This document shows positions 1 to 8,704 of a stretch of 64,000 nt of DNA, in pieces (the stretch's first letter is position 1; each line of letters begins with the position of its first letter). Made by a program: the position numbers and the translations under genes. The notes below the pieces were generated by a model. That model saw only the letters and a list, made by a program, of their open reading frames with translations. It was not told the origin of the DNA and did no database searches. The stretch comes from Roseovarius amoyensis (GTDB lineage: Bacteria > Pseudomonadota > Alphaproteobacteria > Rhodobacterales > Rhodobacteraceae): contig NZ_QITQ01000007.1 in the NCBI RefSeq assembly GCF_003260265.1, forward strand, positions 107,247-171,246, read 5' to 3'.

Positions 1-687
1 GCGGCCACCTCGGGCCTTGTCACGCGCTACCTGGCCCCGAAAGGCGCCGACACCATGGCAATGATTGGCGCCGGCGCGCAGTCGGAATTCCAGAGCCTGG
101 CGATGAAGGCGCTGGCGGGCATCACCTCGGTGCGCCTGTACGACATCGACCCGGGCGCGGTGGCCAAGGCGGCGCGCAATCTGGCGGGGACCGGGCTGAA
201 CGTGACGGCCTGCAACAGCGCCGAGGCGGCGATGGAGGGCGCGCAGATCATCACCACCTGCACCGCCGACAAGCAATACGCGACCATCCTGACCGACAAC
301 ATGGTCGGCCCGGGCGTGCACATCAACGCCATCGGCGGCGACTGCCCCGGCAAGACGGAACTGGCGCCCGGTGTGCTGCGCCGCGCCTCGATCTTTGTCG
401 AATATCCCGAACAGACCCGGATCGAGGGTGAGATCCAGCAATTGCCGCCCGACCACCCGGTGACGGAGCTTTGGCAGGTGATGAACGGCACCGCGCCGGG
501 GCGCACGGATGCGCGTCAGATCACGCTTTTCGACAGCGTCGGTTTCGCGATCGAGGATTTCAGCGCCCTGCGCTATGTGCGCGACCATATCGGCGGCACA
601 GGGTTCGATTTCGATCTCGACCTGCTGGCCGACCCGGACGACCCGCGCGACCTTTTTGGAATGCTGATGCGGGCGGGAACGGGCTGA
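1..687 (+). CDS. ocd: Ornithine cyclodeaminase, 5' end outside the window
   Basis: Cytosolic NAD-dependent enzyme that turns ornithine into proline and ammonia in arginine/ornithine breakdown. The reading frame is open from base 1, so only the last 228 codons are present and the true start lies upstream. The Rossmann segment is visible as IGAGAQSEFQ shortly after base 61, the form typical of the ornithine cyclodeaminase/mu-crystallin family, and the C-terminus ends in the family-like DLFGMLMRAGTG. An internal ATG at 55 is not the start, because conserved family sequence continues before it. In relatives an arginase gene often lies next to this gene, which would be outside the window here. The exact substrate within the family is inferred. 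Confidence 0.88.
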   Translation, partial: AATSGLVTRYLAPKGADTMAMIGAGAQSEFQSLAMKALAGITSVRLYDIDPGAVAKAARNLAGTGLNVTACNSAEAAMEGAQIITTCTADKQYATILTDNMVGPGVHINAIGGDCPGKTELAPGVLRRASIFVEYPEQTRIEGEIQQLPPDHPVTELWQVMNGTAPGRTDARQITLFDSVGFAIEDFSALRYVRDHIGGTGFDFDLDLLADPDDPRDLFGMLMRAGTG

Positions 688-727
688 TTACGCGGATCCG
701 CCCCGCGCCCAGGGCCTGACCCGGGCG

Positions 728-1663
728 CTATCGGTTGCGAAGGTTGCGCAGCGCCTCACCTGCGAGCGCCACCAACCCGGCGCCGGGGCGGCGTGCGACG
801 TGGCGCAACAGCGCGCCTCGGTCCTCGTGCCAGGCCAGCCGCGCGGCGGCGCGAAAACGCGCCTCTTCCAGCGCACGCAGCACCGCGTCCCCCTCGGTCA
901 GTCCGAAGCGGCGCGCGTCCTGCGCCCGCTCTTCATAGATTGCCACCGCCTGGCGCAGGATCTTCAGCCGCCGCGCGCGATTGGCGGCGCGGCTCTGATC
1001 GGCGCGCCGCAGGTTCGAGATGCCGATGCCCTCGCGGTAATAAAGCAGCGGCTCGTCGATCAGCCGCACCCGCCCTTCGAGCGCGGCACGAAATCCCAGG
1101 ATGTGATCGTCGTAAACCAGCGGGCTGCGGATCGGGCCGTACTTGTCAAAAAGCGCCCTGTGCCACGCCCCCGAGGCGCCCAGGTAATGCGCCCGCGACG
1201 TCGCCACCGCCAGCGGATCGGTGCTGGTGAAAAACGCCGCCCTGCCATAGCCTGAGGGCACTTGCATGCCGCTCTCGTCTATGGCCACGGCATGGGAATG
1301 GGTCAGCAGCGGCGCGTGGCGGGCGAAGGTTTCGACAATGCGCGCGGCGCGGGTCGGAAAGGCGATATCGTCACCATAGCACGGGATCAGAATGTCGGTG
1401 CTTGCCATCGCCACCACCTTGTTGGTGTGCGCGATAACGCCCATGTTGACCTCGTTGCGGTTCAGCACCACCCGGTGTGGGCCAGCATAGTCCGCCAGCC
1501 TGTCCTGCGCGATGTCGAACGTGGCGTCGTCAGAGGCATCGTCGGAAACGATGATCTCGGCGACCACACCGATCTGCGCCAGCGCGGCATCGATTGCGTC
1601 AGCCACGAAAGCCGCTTGGTTGTAGGTCAGCACCAGCAGGCTGCAATCAGGACGGTCCGACAC
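728..1663 (-). CDS. Glycosyltransferase family 2
   Basis: Predicted 311-residue cytosolic GT-A fold transferase of a sugar from a nucleotide donor, probably to a surface polysaccharide or glycan. The N-terminal CSLLVLTYNQAAFVADAI segment and the IIVSDDASDDAT stretch are the usual GT2 nucleotide-binding start, and CYGDDIAF near residue 95 supplies the DxD-type metal site. No membrane segment is seen. The start is GTG at 1663, preceded by AGGA. It lies on the opposite strand to the sulfotransferase that follows. Donor and acceptor cannot be read from sequence. Confidence 0.82.
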   Translation of the reverse strand: MSDRPDCSLLVLTYNQAAFVADAIDAALAQIGVVAEIIVSDDASDDATFDIAQDRLADYAGPHRVVLNRNEVNMGVIAHTNKVVAMASTDILIPCYGDDIAFPTRAARIVETFARHAPLLTHSHAVAIDESGMQVPSGYGRAAFFTSTDPLAVATSRAHYLGASGAWHRALFDKYGPIRSPLVYDDHILGFRAALEGRVRLIDEPLLYYREGIGISNLRRADQSRAANRARRLKILRQAVAIYEERAQDARRFGLTEGDAVLRALEEARFRAAARLAWHEDRGALLRHVARRPGAGLVALAGEALRNLRNR

Positions 1664-1997
1664 GGCGTTAGCTTCCTGCAGCCTGTGCTTGCTCAGGGTT
1701 TGTGGCGCTCTGACAGGACGAGAGCACAGCGGAAAAAGACGTCTGCCAGCTTAGCCCGAGTCTGTTAACCACTTGTACCCCGTTTCGTCGCCTGACTAGT
1801 CCTTACTGCGGAAACAAAGCAGCGGCAACGACCTTGAATTCCCGAGCGCTGGGCCGCGCCATCAGGCACAGCATCAGGACGGGCAAATGGATTTAGTTTC
1901 AAAAGGCAGGTGGCCTGATCGTGGGTGGGGGCCGACCGGCCACACCGCGCAGGAAACGACACTTTACCAAGCCTTACTGCGCTGGTAGTTGGATTCC
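1664..1997. other. Intergenic region, no gene seen
   Basis: About 330 bases between the divergent glycosyltransferase and sulfotransferase genes. Short open frames here look like composition artefacts. It is somewhat richer in A+T than its neighbours (for example around 1780-1815 and 1890-1910) and must hold promoters for both genes, but no clear -35/-10 pair, operator or hairpin was recognised. Confidence 0.5.
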
Positions 1998-2714
1998 ATG
2001 CCCCTATTCCGCATCAACGGCCACCTTCATTATTTCGCCCATGTGCCCAAATGTGCGGGCACGTCAGTCGAAAGCTATCTGAAGGATCGTTTCGGGCAGC
2101 TTGGCTTTGTGGACATGCAGTATATGCAAAAGCCGGAGCCTCAGCGCTGGACCCGGTCTTCGCCCCAGCATGCGGACTGGCAGTCAGTGACCCGTCTTGT
2201 CCCCCCCGACTGGATCAGGTCGAGTTTCGGCGTCGTCCGGCACCCCGTCTCTCGGCTACGAAGCGACTACGAATACCAGCGCCTGTACGAGCGGACAGTG
2301 CCCGAAGGAATGGACATTAACGATTGGTTCAGGGACTGGGTTGATGGACGGGAAGAAACTCCTTTCCGCTATGACAATCACCTTCGCCCGGCAAGCGAGC
2401 TGATCCCCGAACATGCGACGGTGTTCCGGTTGGAGGACGGCCTGCAGCCGATCGTCGCTTACCTTGACGAGTTGGCGGGAAATCAGGATGGCCCGCGCGA
2501 CCTGGCGCACCAGAACAAGAGCCAGGGCGGCGATAACTACGCCGCCGGGCAGACCCCGCTTTCTGATGAAACACTCGACCTGATCGCCCGCGTCTATGCG
2601 CGGGACTTTGAACGTTTTGGTTATGCCTGCAAGGACACGATCGGAGACGGGCCTGCACGCCCCCTTCCAAGCCCAAAGAAACCCCTGCTGAAGCGGCTGT
2701 TCAGACGGGGATAA
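1998..2714 (+). CDS. Sulfotransferase family protein
   Basis: About 238-residue cytosolic enzyme expected to move sulfate from PAPS to a carbohydrate or other acceptor. The N-terminus reads LHYFAHVPKCAGTSVESYL, which contains the 5'-phosphosulfate-binding loop (PKCAGTS) of the sulfotransfer_2 family; VVRHPVSRLRSDY near residue 80 fits the 3'-phosphate-binding motif (R-x-P-x-x-R). ATG at 1998 is preferred; a TTG three codons upstream is possible. The gene converges on the next glycosyltransferase with only 4 bases between stop codons. Flanking glycosyltransferases suggest a sulfated surface glycan, which is inference. Confidence 0.8.
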   Translation: MPLFRINGHLHYFAHVPKCAGTSVESYLKDRFGQLGFVDMQYMQKPEPQRWTRSSPQHADWQSVTRLVPPDWIRSSFGVVRHPVSRLRSDYEYQRLYERTVPEGMDINDWFRDWVDGREETPFRYDNHLRPASELIPEHATVFRLEDGLQPIVAYLDELAGNQDGPRDLAHQNKSQGGDNYAAGQTPLSDETLDLIARVYARDFERFGYACKDTIGDGPARPLPSPKKPLLKRLFRRG

Positions 2715-2718
2715 CCCC

Positions 2719-3477
2719 CTAGCCCAGCGCCTTGAGGTACTGGTAGAGAAACGCCCCCAGATCGCCGCGCTTGCGGATCAGCCCCCCCTTGCGCGCGGTA
2801 TATAGCAGTTCATGCCGGCGCAGTTTGCGGGATACACTGGCGCTGACCTGTCCCTCGTGCAGGCGATTGGCGAGCAGCGTGTCGGGCAGGATTGCCGGCG
2901 CACCAAAGGCGGCGTGGCAGCTTTGGTACATGTCGGCGTCCATCAGCCAGATAAGGTTTTCGTCAAACCAGATGTTGTGCCCGGCTTCCAGCGCCAGAAC
3001 CGAGGGGCTTGAAATGGTGTTGCGGCCATAGCGGATCTGATCGTGCCAATGCGGCACCATCGGCCGTTCCAGCACCTCGCCGTCGCGGGTGACGGCCGAG
3101 CCCATCAGCACCCATTTGTGATCCGGCGGCTGGAGCGTGTCAAAGACCTGCCGCAAGGCACTGTCATCACACAGGAAATCATCCTGAAAAAGTATCTTCA
3201 GGATGCGCCCGCGCGCATGACGCATCGCGTTGTTGGAATTGGCAGAGCCCTGCCGCTTGCCGGCACGATTGTCCACGCGGCGGATGTCGAGGCGGCCCTC
3301 AAAGGCGGCGCAGGCCTCGGCCACGCCGGTCGTGTCGGACTGGTCCGAGACCACGACCTCGAAATCGGTGAAATCCTGCGTCGCCAGCCGCTCCAGCGAA
3401 AGGGACAGGAAATGCCCGCCCTGCCCGCCCATGTCATAGGCGGGAATGCAGACGCTTATGGCGGGACGGTCGCTCAT
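2719..3477 (-). CDS. Glycosyltransferase family 2
   Basis: Second GT2 enzyme in the block, 252 residues. The start ISVCIPAYDMGGQGGHFLSL, the FEVVVSDQSDTTGVAEAC region and LKILFQDDFLCDD around residue 100 give the nucleotide-sugar fold with its acidic metal-binding pair. The longer open frame reaches 3630, but ATG at 3477 (MSDRPAIS) is the family start, aligns with the start of the other GT2 in this block (MSDRPDCS), and leaves the terminator-like hairpin at 3514-3542 outside the gene. Function in surface glycan assembly is inferred from the neighbours. Confidence 0.8.
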   Translation of the reverse strand: MSDRPAISVCIPAYDMGGQGGHFLSLSLERLATQDFTDFEVVVSDQSDTTGVAEACAAFEGRLDIRRVDNRAGKRQGSANSNNAMRHARGRILKILFQDDFLCDDSALRQVFDTLQPPDHKWVLMGSAVTRDGEVLERPMVPHWHDQIRYGRNTISSPSVLALEAGHNIWFDENLIWLMDADMYQSCHAAFGAPAILPDTLLANRLHEGQVSASVSRKLRRHELLYTARKGGLIRKRGDLGAFLYQYLKALG

Positions 3478-3513
3478 GCCCGGGTCTGTGCCCCGGCCCG
3501 GCGGGTTTCGCAA

Positions 3514-3542
3514 CAAAAAAACGGGGGGCACATGGCCCCCCG
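3514..3542 (-). terminator. Rho-independent terminator, minus strand
   Basis: Read on the minus strand, a GC stem of about 7 bp (bases 3536-3542 paired with 3522-3528) is followed by a run of Us (A-run at 3514-3521 on the plus strand). It is placed to end leftward transcription from nrdJ and the inserted ImmA-like gene before it reaches the glycosyltransferase. Confidence 0.75.
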
Positions 3543-3740
3543 ATGACGAGTTTCGCCGCTCAGGCTCGGTTAAAAGATACCGCTCGGTTGTCTCGCCTGC
3601 GGCCTGAGCGCCGTCAGGGGGCGAGCGCACCCGCCCCGTGTGGCTTTGGGGGTGTCACCCCCGGTATTCGGCGGGGTGCGGGCCGGTCGGCCACGGCCCT
3701 GCCACCCCTGCGCGCCCTTTTGCGGGGCACGATTCCTTGT
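3543..3740. other. Ancestral nrdJ downstream region, no gene
   Basis: GC-rich non-coding stretch between the terminator and the left copy of the nrdJ tail; with the upstream segment from 3478 it makes the gap of about 350 bases between the glycosyltransferase and the ImmA-like gene. It holds a short perfect hairpin (gggggtgtcaccccc, about 3654) and other GC-rich palindromes. It is probably the original 3' flank of nrdJ before the insertion described below. Confidence 0.45.
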
Positions 3741-3815
3741 CTCAGCTACACCCGCTGGTCGAACCGCAGGTGTTGCACTTCATGCAGGTGCCGTTGCGCA
3801 CCAGCGTGTAGTTTC
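3741..3815 (-). repeat. 75-bp direct repeat, left copy: duplicated nrdJ 3' end
   Basis: Exact copy of 4452-4526, the last 24 codons plus stop of nrdJ (Gly-Asn-Tyr-Thr to the terminal GCS with the CMKCNTCG zinc-ribbon part). It is cut off from any upstream nrdJ sequence: at 3816 the sequence becomes AT-richer. It looks like the attachment-site remnant left on the original flank when DNA integrated at the gene's 3' end. Confidence 0.9.
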
Positions 3816-4451
3816 TTGTTACTTCAAAACCACTCATCAGAGCACCACTCTCATGTATTTGGGCTTCGGTCGCTTCAAGTGGTTTTGAAAAGCCTCTAGT
3901 TTCACCGCCGCTTGGGCTTTCTTAACGTACAACGGATCCGAAAAGGCACGACGAGCCAATTCCACGGGTCCCCAACGCGGGTCTTCCAAGGCAACGCCAC
4001 ACTGCAGGAATACTGCTGCGTAGTTAGCCTCTTCTTCTTCCAAGGTCGGCGGAATATTTGCCAAACCGCTTGAGCCTCGAAATACTTGGAAGTGTTTTGT
4101 TATCGCATCTTTTTCATGGTGTCGCAGTGCAATGTGGCCAAGTTCGTGTGCAAGTACGAAGTTCTCCATCCAACCTCCACGCACTGCCTTCTCCCAGAGA
4201 AGCTCATCAACAGTCATCATTACTCGAAGCTCAAACGCGACCACAGATGCCTTAAGCTTGTATTCTTTTGGATTTCGGTAGGTGCGTTTCGTCCACAAGT
4301 CATCGACGCGGAAAAGCTCTTCCCAAAATTCTGTTGCCTTGAAGAATTCCTGATCTCCATACAGTTGACGGCGGCACGAGACCATCTCCGCATATATTTC
4401 AGCGGCCCTAGAAATGGTAAGATGCTCTTTCCGCTTCATAGCGCGCCCCCC
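3816..4451. mobile_element. Single-gene low-GC insertion at the nrdJ 3' end
   Basis: 636 bp between the two 75-bp repeats, clearly lower in GC than all flanking genes and carrying one gene (ImmA/IrrE-like). Just inside the left repeat lies an inverted repeat with 12-bp arms (3823-3834 and 3878-3889, ttcaaaaccact / agtggttttgaa), which could be a recombinase arm site or the terminator of the gene. No integrase or transposase is present, so it is either a remnant of a larger integrative element or a non-autonomous cassette moved by a recombinase elsewhere. Confidence 0.65.
3837..4439 (-). CDS. ImmA/IrrE-like zinc metallopeptidase, orphan
   Basis: 200-residue protein with the zincin motif HELGH at residues 98-102 in the context FVLAHELGHIALRHH, and EEEEANYAAVFL at about 134-145, which supplies the third metal ligand and matches the E-x-x-A-N-x-FA pattern of the M78 (ImmA/IrrE) family. 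Known members cleave phage-type repressors or act in toxin-antitoxin and stress switches, usually beside an XRE regulator gene; none is present here. Base composition is unlike the neighbours and the gene sits inside the nrdJ 3'-end insertion, so transfer is likely. The target is unknown. Confidence 0.75.
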   Translation of the reverse strand: MKRKEHLTISRAAEIYAEMVSCRRQLYGDQEFFKATEFWEELFRVDDLWTKRTYRNPKEYKLKASVVAFELRVMMTVDELLWEKAVRGGWMENFVLAHELGHIALRHHEKDAITKHFQVFRGSSGLANIPPTLEEEEANYAAVFLQCGVALEDPRWGPVELARRAFSDPLYVKKAQAAVKLEAFQNHLKRPKPKYMRVVL

Positions 4452-4526
4452 CTCAGCTACACCCGCTGGTCGAACCGCAGGTGTTGCACTTCATGCAGGT
4501 GCCGTTGCGCACCAGCGTGTAGTTTC
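4452..4526 (-). repeat. 75-bp direct repeat, right copy: functional nrdJ 3' end
   Basis: Identical over 75 bases to 3741-3815; the match breaks on both sides at once. This copy completes the intact nrdJ reading frame and its stop codon (4453-4455 on the minus strand), so the insertion did not destroy the gene. Confidence 0.9.
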
Positions 4527-7500
4527 CGCAATCGTTGCAGGCCTCGCCCTCATAGCCCTGCATCCGCGCCTTGGTGGCGGCGGTCACGGTCACGCTGCTG
4601 GCGGTCACGCTGCCGGCGGCGGTGCTCAGCGTCGCGGTCTCGGCCGCCACCGCCTGCATCGCCACTTCGCCCCCGGTCACACCGCCCATCGCCACGGCGC
4701 CCCGGTTCTGACCGCCATTCAGCACCACCAGTTCCTGCGGCAGACGCTTGCGCAGATACCCGGTCGAGCTGATCTGCTTGAGCACCTCGAGCGAGCGGCT
4801 GGCGGCATCCTCGCCGATCTCGGTCAGGTTGCCGAGACCGTCCTCTTCGCCACGGCCAAGATCGTCAAAGCTGGCGCCCTCGGGTTTGACATGGGCCAGG
4901 TCGGTCCGATCCAGGTAACTGACCGCCAGTTCGCGGAAGATGTAGTCGAGGATCGAAGTGGCGTTCTTGATCGAATCGTTGCCCTGCACCATTCCCGCCG
5001 GTTCAAACTTGGTAAAGGTGAAGGCGTCGACGAATTCCTCAAGCGGCACACCGTATTGCAGCCCGACGGACACGGCGATGGCAAAGTTGTTCATCATCGC
5101 GCGGAAACCGGCGCCTTCCTTGTGCATGTCGATGAATATCTCGCCCAGGCTGCCATCGGCATATTCGCCGGTGCGCAGATACACCTTGTGGCCGCCGACG
5201 ATCGCCTTTTGGGTATAGCCCTTGCGCCGCTCGGGCATCTTGTCGCGCTGGTGCTTGATCACCTCCTTGATCACGATCTTTTCGACGATCTTTTCGGCCA
5301 GGACCTGCGCGCGTTCCTGCGGCGTGCCGGTTTCCAGCGTCTCGGCGGCGTCGTCGTCATCCTCGACCAGGCTGGCGGCCAGCGGCTGGCTGAGCTTGGA
5401 TCCGTCACGATAAAGCGCGTTCGCCTTGACCCCCTTGCGCCAGCTGCGTTCATACGCGGCCTGGCAATCCTCGATGCTGGCGTCGTTGGGCATGTTGATG
5501 GTTTTCGAGATCGCGCCGGAGATAAAGCTCTGCGCTGCTGCCATCATGTCGATATGCGAATTGACCGACAGGAACCGCCGCCCCTTCTTGCCGCAGGGGT
5601 TGGCGCAGTCGAACACGTGGTAATGTTCGGTGCGCAGGTGCGGCGCGCCTTCCAGCGTCATGGTCCCGCAGACATGGTCATTAGCGGCCTCGACATCGGC
5701 CTTGGTAAAGCCGAGATGCTCCAGCAGGTCGAAGGTCGGGTCGTTCAGACGTTCGACCGGGATGCCCAGCACCTCGCGGCAGAACGGCTCGCCCAGCGTC
5801 CACTGGTTGAAGACGAACCGGATATCAAAGGCCTGCGCCACCGCCGCCTCGAGCTTTTCCAGCTCGGCCGCGCCAAAGCCGTGGCCCGCCAGCGTCGTGT
5901 GGTTGATCGCCGGCGCCCCGGCCAGGCTGCCGCTGCCCTCGGCATAGGTCGCGATCTCGGCGATCTGTTCGGGGCTGTAACCCAGCTTTTTCAGCGCCGC
6001 GGGAACCGACTGGTTGATGATCTTGAAGTAGCCGCCGCCGGCCAGCTTCTTGAACTTGACCAGGGCGAAATCGGGCTCGATCCCGGTGGTGTCGCAGTCC
6101 ATCACCAGACCGATAGTGCCGGTGGGCGCGATGACCGTGGCCTGCGCGTTGCGGAAACCGTGCTTTTCGCCAAGGGCGACCGCCTCGTCCCAGCTGGCCA
6201 TCGCCAGGTCGACAAGACGCGCATCGGGGCAGTTGGCGTGATCGAGCGGCACAGGCGGGATCGCCAGCCCCTCGTACCCGTCCGTGCGCCCCTGTGCGGC
6301 GGTACGGTGGTTGCGGATCACCCGCAGCATGTGGTCGCGGTTGCGCTCATAGGCAGGGAACGGTCCCAGCTCGCCCGCCATCTCGGCCGAGGTGGCATAG
6401 GCCACACCGGTCATGATCGCGCTCAGCGCGCCGCACAGTGCACGGCCCTCATCCGAGTCGTAGCCCAGCCCCATGTTCATCAAGAGGCCGCCGATATTGG
6501 CATATCCCAGCCCCAGCGTGCGGGTGTCATAGGAATTGCGTGCGATTTCCTTGGACGGGAACTGCGCCATCAGCACCGAGATTTCCAGTGTCACCGTCCA
6601 CAGCCGGGTGGCGTGAATATAGGCCTCGGCGTCGAAGGCCCCATCGCGGAAAAAGGCCAGCAGGTTCATCGACGCCAGATTGCAGGCGGTATCGTCGAGG
6701 AACATGTATTCCGAACACGGGTTCGAGCCGCGGATTGCGCCGTCTTCGGGGCAGGTGTGCCAGGCGTTGACGGTGTCGTGGAACTGGATGCCCGGATCGG
6801 CGCAGGACCATGCCGCGTGCCCGACCTGTTCCCACAGGTCGCGGGCCTTGATCGTCTTGGCGGTGGTGCCGTCGGTACGGTTGATCAGCGCCCAGTCGTC
6901 ATCGGCCTCGACCGCCCGCAAAAAGGCGTCCGTGACCCGGATCGAGTTGTTCGAGTTCTGGCCCGATACGGTGGAATAGGCTTCGCTGTCCCAGTCGGTG
7001 TCATAGGTCGGAAACTCGATGCTGTCATAGCCCTGGCGGGCGTAATCCAGCACGCGCTTGATATAGGTCTCGGGGATCGCGTCCTTTTTGGCGGCGCGGA
7101 TCGCGGATTTGAGCGACGGGTTCACCGTCGGGTCGGCGGCATCCTCGGCCGTGCCGTCCCAGGCGCGAATGGCGCCGAAGATGTCGTTGAGCCGGCGTTC
7201 GTGCATCTTGGAGCCGGCGACGATGCTCGCCACCTTCTGTTCCTCACGCACCTTCCAGTTGACGAATTCCTCGATATCGGGGTGATCGGCGTCGCAGATC
7301 ACCATCTTGGCGGCGCGGCGCGTGGTGCCGCCCGACTTGATGGCGCCGGCGGCACGGTCGCCGATCTTGAGAAACCCCATCAGGCCGCTCGACTTGCCGC
7401 CGCCCGACAGGGCCTCCCCTTCGGCACGCAGGGAGGAAAAGTTCGTGCCGGTACCCGATCCGTACTTGAACAGGCGCGCCTCGCGCACCCACAGGTCCAT

Positions 7501-8121
7501 GATGCCGCCGTCGCCGACAAGGTCGTCGGCCACCGACTGGATGAAACAGGCGTGCGGCTGGGGATGCTCATAGGCCGAGGTCGAGCGCACCAGTTCGCCG
7601 GATTCGTGATCGACGTAATAGTGTCCCTGGCTGGGGCCGTCGATGCCATAGGCCCAGTGCAGGCCGGTGTTGAACCATTGCGGGCTGTTGGGCGCGGCCA
7701 TCTGGCGGGCCAGCATGTGGCGCATTTCGTCGAAATAGGCGCGCGCGTCCTCTTCGGTGGTGAAATAGCCGCCCTTCCAGCCCCAATAGGCCCAGGCGCC
7801 CGCCATCCGGTCGAACACCTGCCGGGCCGAGGTCTCGCCGGCGGCGACGGTGTCCTTGCTTGCCGGGACGGAGCGCCACAGGAAGTCCGGCACGCCCTTT
7901 TCGCGCACCTTCTTCAGTTTCACCGGCACGCCGGCCTTGCGGAAATATTTCTGCGCGATGACGTCGCTGGCAACCTGGCTCCAGCTCGCGGGCACCTCGA
8001 CCTCATCCAGCCGAAAGACGGTCGTGCCGTCGGGATTGCGAATCTCGGAACTGGTGGTGACGAATTCGATGCCCGCATAGGCGTCCTGCCCTGCCGTGGT
8101 GAATCTGCGTTCGATCTTCAT
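4453..8121 (-). CDS. nrdJ: Vitamin B12-dependent (class II) ribonucleotide reductase
   Basis: 1222-residue adenosylcobalamin-dependent reductase that makes deoxyribonucleotides for DNA synthesis with or without oxygen. Visible: [19 protein letters not shown] at about residue 465, the active-site Asn/Cys/Glu loop of the radical enzyme, and a C-terminal Cys-rich tail ([21 protein letters not shown]) typical of the long alphaproteobacterial form. The start [15 protein letters not shown] is the family start. Two probable NrdR boxes lie 167-213 bases upstream. The last 75 bases are duplicated beyond an inserted gene, so the tail may have been contributed by the incoming element. Confidence 0.97.
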   Translation of the reverse strand: MKIERRFTTAGQDAYAGIEFVTTSSEIRNPDGTTVFRLDEVEVPASWSQVASDVIAQKYFRKAGVPVKLKKVREKGVPDFLWRSVPASKDTVAAGETSARQVFDRMAGAWAYWGWKGGYFTTEEDARAYFDEMRHMLARQMAAPNSPQWFNTGLHWAYGIDGPSQGHYYVDHESGELVRSTSAYEHPQPHACFIQSVADDLVGDGGIMDLWVREARLFKYGSGTGTNFSSLRAEGEALSGGGKSSGLMGFLKIGDRAAGAIKSGGTTRRAAKMVICDADHPDIEEFVNWKVREEQKVASIVAGSKMHERRLNDIFGAIRAWDGTAEDAADPTVNPSLKSAIRAAKKDAIPETYIKRVLDYARQGYDSIEFPTYDTDWDSEAYSTVSGQNSNNSIRVTDAFLRAVEADDDWALINRTDGTTAKTIKARDLWEQVGHAAWSCADPGIQFHDTVNAWHTCPEDGAIRGSNPCSEYMFLDDTACNLASMNLLAFFRDGAFDAEAYIHATRLWTVTLEISVLMAQFPSKEIARNSYDTRTLGLGYANIGGLLMNMGLGYDSDEGRALCGALSAIMTGVAYATSAEMAGELGPFPAYERNRDHMLRVIRNHRTAAQGRTDGYEGLAIPPVPLDHANCPDARLVDLAMASWDEAVALGEKHGFRNAQATVIAPTGTIGLVMDCDTTGIEPDFALVKFKKLAGGGYFKIINQSVPAALKKLGYSPEQIAEIATYAEGSGSLAGAPAINHTTLAGHGFGAAELEKLEAAVAQAFDIRFVFNQWTLGEPFCREVLGIPVERLNDPTFDLLEHLGFTKADVEAANDHVCGTMTLEGAPHLRTEHYHVFDCANPCGKKGRRFLSVNSHIDMMAAAQSFISGAISKTINMPNDASIEDCQAAYERSWRKGVKANALYRDGSKLSQPLAASLVEDDDDAAETLETGTPQERAQVLAEKIVEKIVIKEVIKHQRDKMPERRKGYTQKAIVGGHKVYLRTGEYADGSLGEIFIDMHKEGAGFRAMMNNFAIAVSVGLQYGVPLEEFVDAFTFTKFEPAGMVQGNDSIKNATSILDYIFRELAVSYLDRTDLAHVKPEGASFDDLGRGEEDGLGNLTEIGEDAASRSLEVLKQISSTGYLRKRLPQELVVLNGGQNRGAVAMGGVTGGEVAMQAVAAETATLSTAAGSVTASSVTVTAATKARMQGYEGEACNDCGNYTLVRNGTCMKCNTCGSTSGCS

Positions 8122-8287
8122 TTTTTGGCTGCCCCATTCTTTTCAGCGCGTCTCTGACCGTGGCGGGCCTTTGCCGGAACCGAACAGACACGACCGACCC
8201 GCCCGCTGCCCGGTTATCCGGTGCGGAAAATGGCCCGACATTGTCGTGCCGGGTATTCTTGGAGGTCTGTCCCTGCCCGGGACCTGG

Positions 8288-8303
8288 CCACCATATATTG
8301 TGG
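8288..8303 (-). promoter_or_regulatory. NrdR box 1 upstream of nrdJ
   Basis: On the minus strand the 16-mer CCACAATATATGGTGG matches the NrdR consensus (acaCwATATaTwGtgt) at nearly every position and is itself close to a palindrome. NrdR is the ATP/dATP-sensing repressor of ribonucleotide reductase genes. The placement upstream of nrdJ fits. Confidence 0.75.
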
Positions 8304-8318
8304 TGATCCGGCCCGCTC

Positions 8319-8334
8319 ACACAAACTGACGTAT
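8319..8334 (+). promoter_or_regulatory. NrdR box 2 upstream of nrdJ (degenerate)
   Basis: ACACAAACTGACGTAT keeps the left half of the NrdR consensus and part of the right half. Its start is exactly 31 bases from box 1, the spacing of about three helical turns usual for paired NrdR boxes. The spacing is the main support; the sequence alone would be weak. Confidence 0.5.
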
Positions 8335-8584
8335 ACACCGCCCATCGGTCAACGGTATTTTCCAGATATTCCCAAAATTTTTCGGTTGACCTGCGGACCA
8401 CCGCGCGCGTCCGATTCCCCGGCCTGCCGCAGGGGGTGAAAGACGGCCGCGTTGTTACCGGAAACACAAGGTTTTGGGGAAACCTCCGCCGCACCACACC
8501 AGCTGTTGCGATCGTGCGACAGTTTCCAGCGGTTGCGCCCCCGCATCCCCCGCTCACGCGGGACGATATATCGTGTTGATGAAA

Positions 8585-8661
8585 TGGTCGGGGCGGCGAG
8601 ATTCGAACTCACGACCCCCTGTACCCAAAACAGGTGCGCTACCAGACTGCGCCACGCCCCG
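8585..8661 (-). tRNA. tRNA-Pro (anticodon TGG)
   Basis: 77 nt including an encoded CCA (8585-8587). The 7-bp acceptor stem pairs CGGGGCG (8655-8661) with CGCCCCG (8589-8595), the T arm reads GTGAGTTCGAATCTCGC, and the anticodon loop TTTGGGT gives TGG, decoding proline. It is intact, and no element is attached to it. Confidence 0.95.
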
Positions 8662-8704
8662 AACCGGGGTCGTATCTAGCCGCGTTCGGCGGGCTTGAAA
8701 AGGG

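Larger units (their letters stand above)
8122..8584. other. nrdJ upstream region, no gene
   Basis: About 460 bases between nrdJ and tRNA-Pro. Open frames here have no recognisable product. It contains the two NrdR-type boxes annotated separately and an AT-rich part (8350-8390, around ttttccagatattcccaaaatttttcgg) that is a good candidate for the nrdJ promoter. No cobalamin riboswitch pattern was seen. Confidence 0.6.

Noticed and set aside
4414..8157. Very long plus-strand open frame (about 1247 codons) opposite nrdJ
   Set aside because: It mirrors nrdJ codon for codon; its translation is Arg/Gly/His-rich with no motif. High GC leaves the antisense frame open. The nrdJ frame has clear catalytic blocks.
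8122..8584. Cobalamin riboswitch upstream of the B12-dependent nrdJ
   Set aside because: No B12-box-like conserved core or characteristic leader stems were recognised; NrdR boxes give a simpler account of control.
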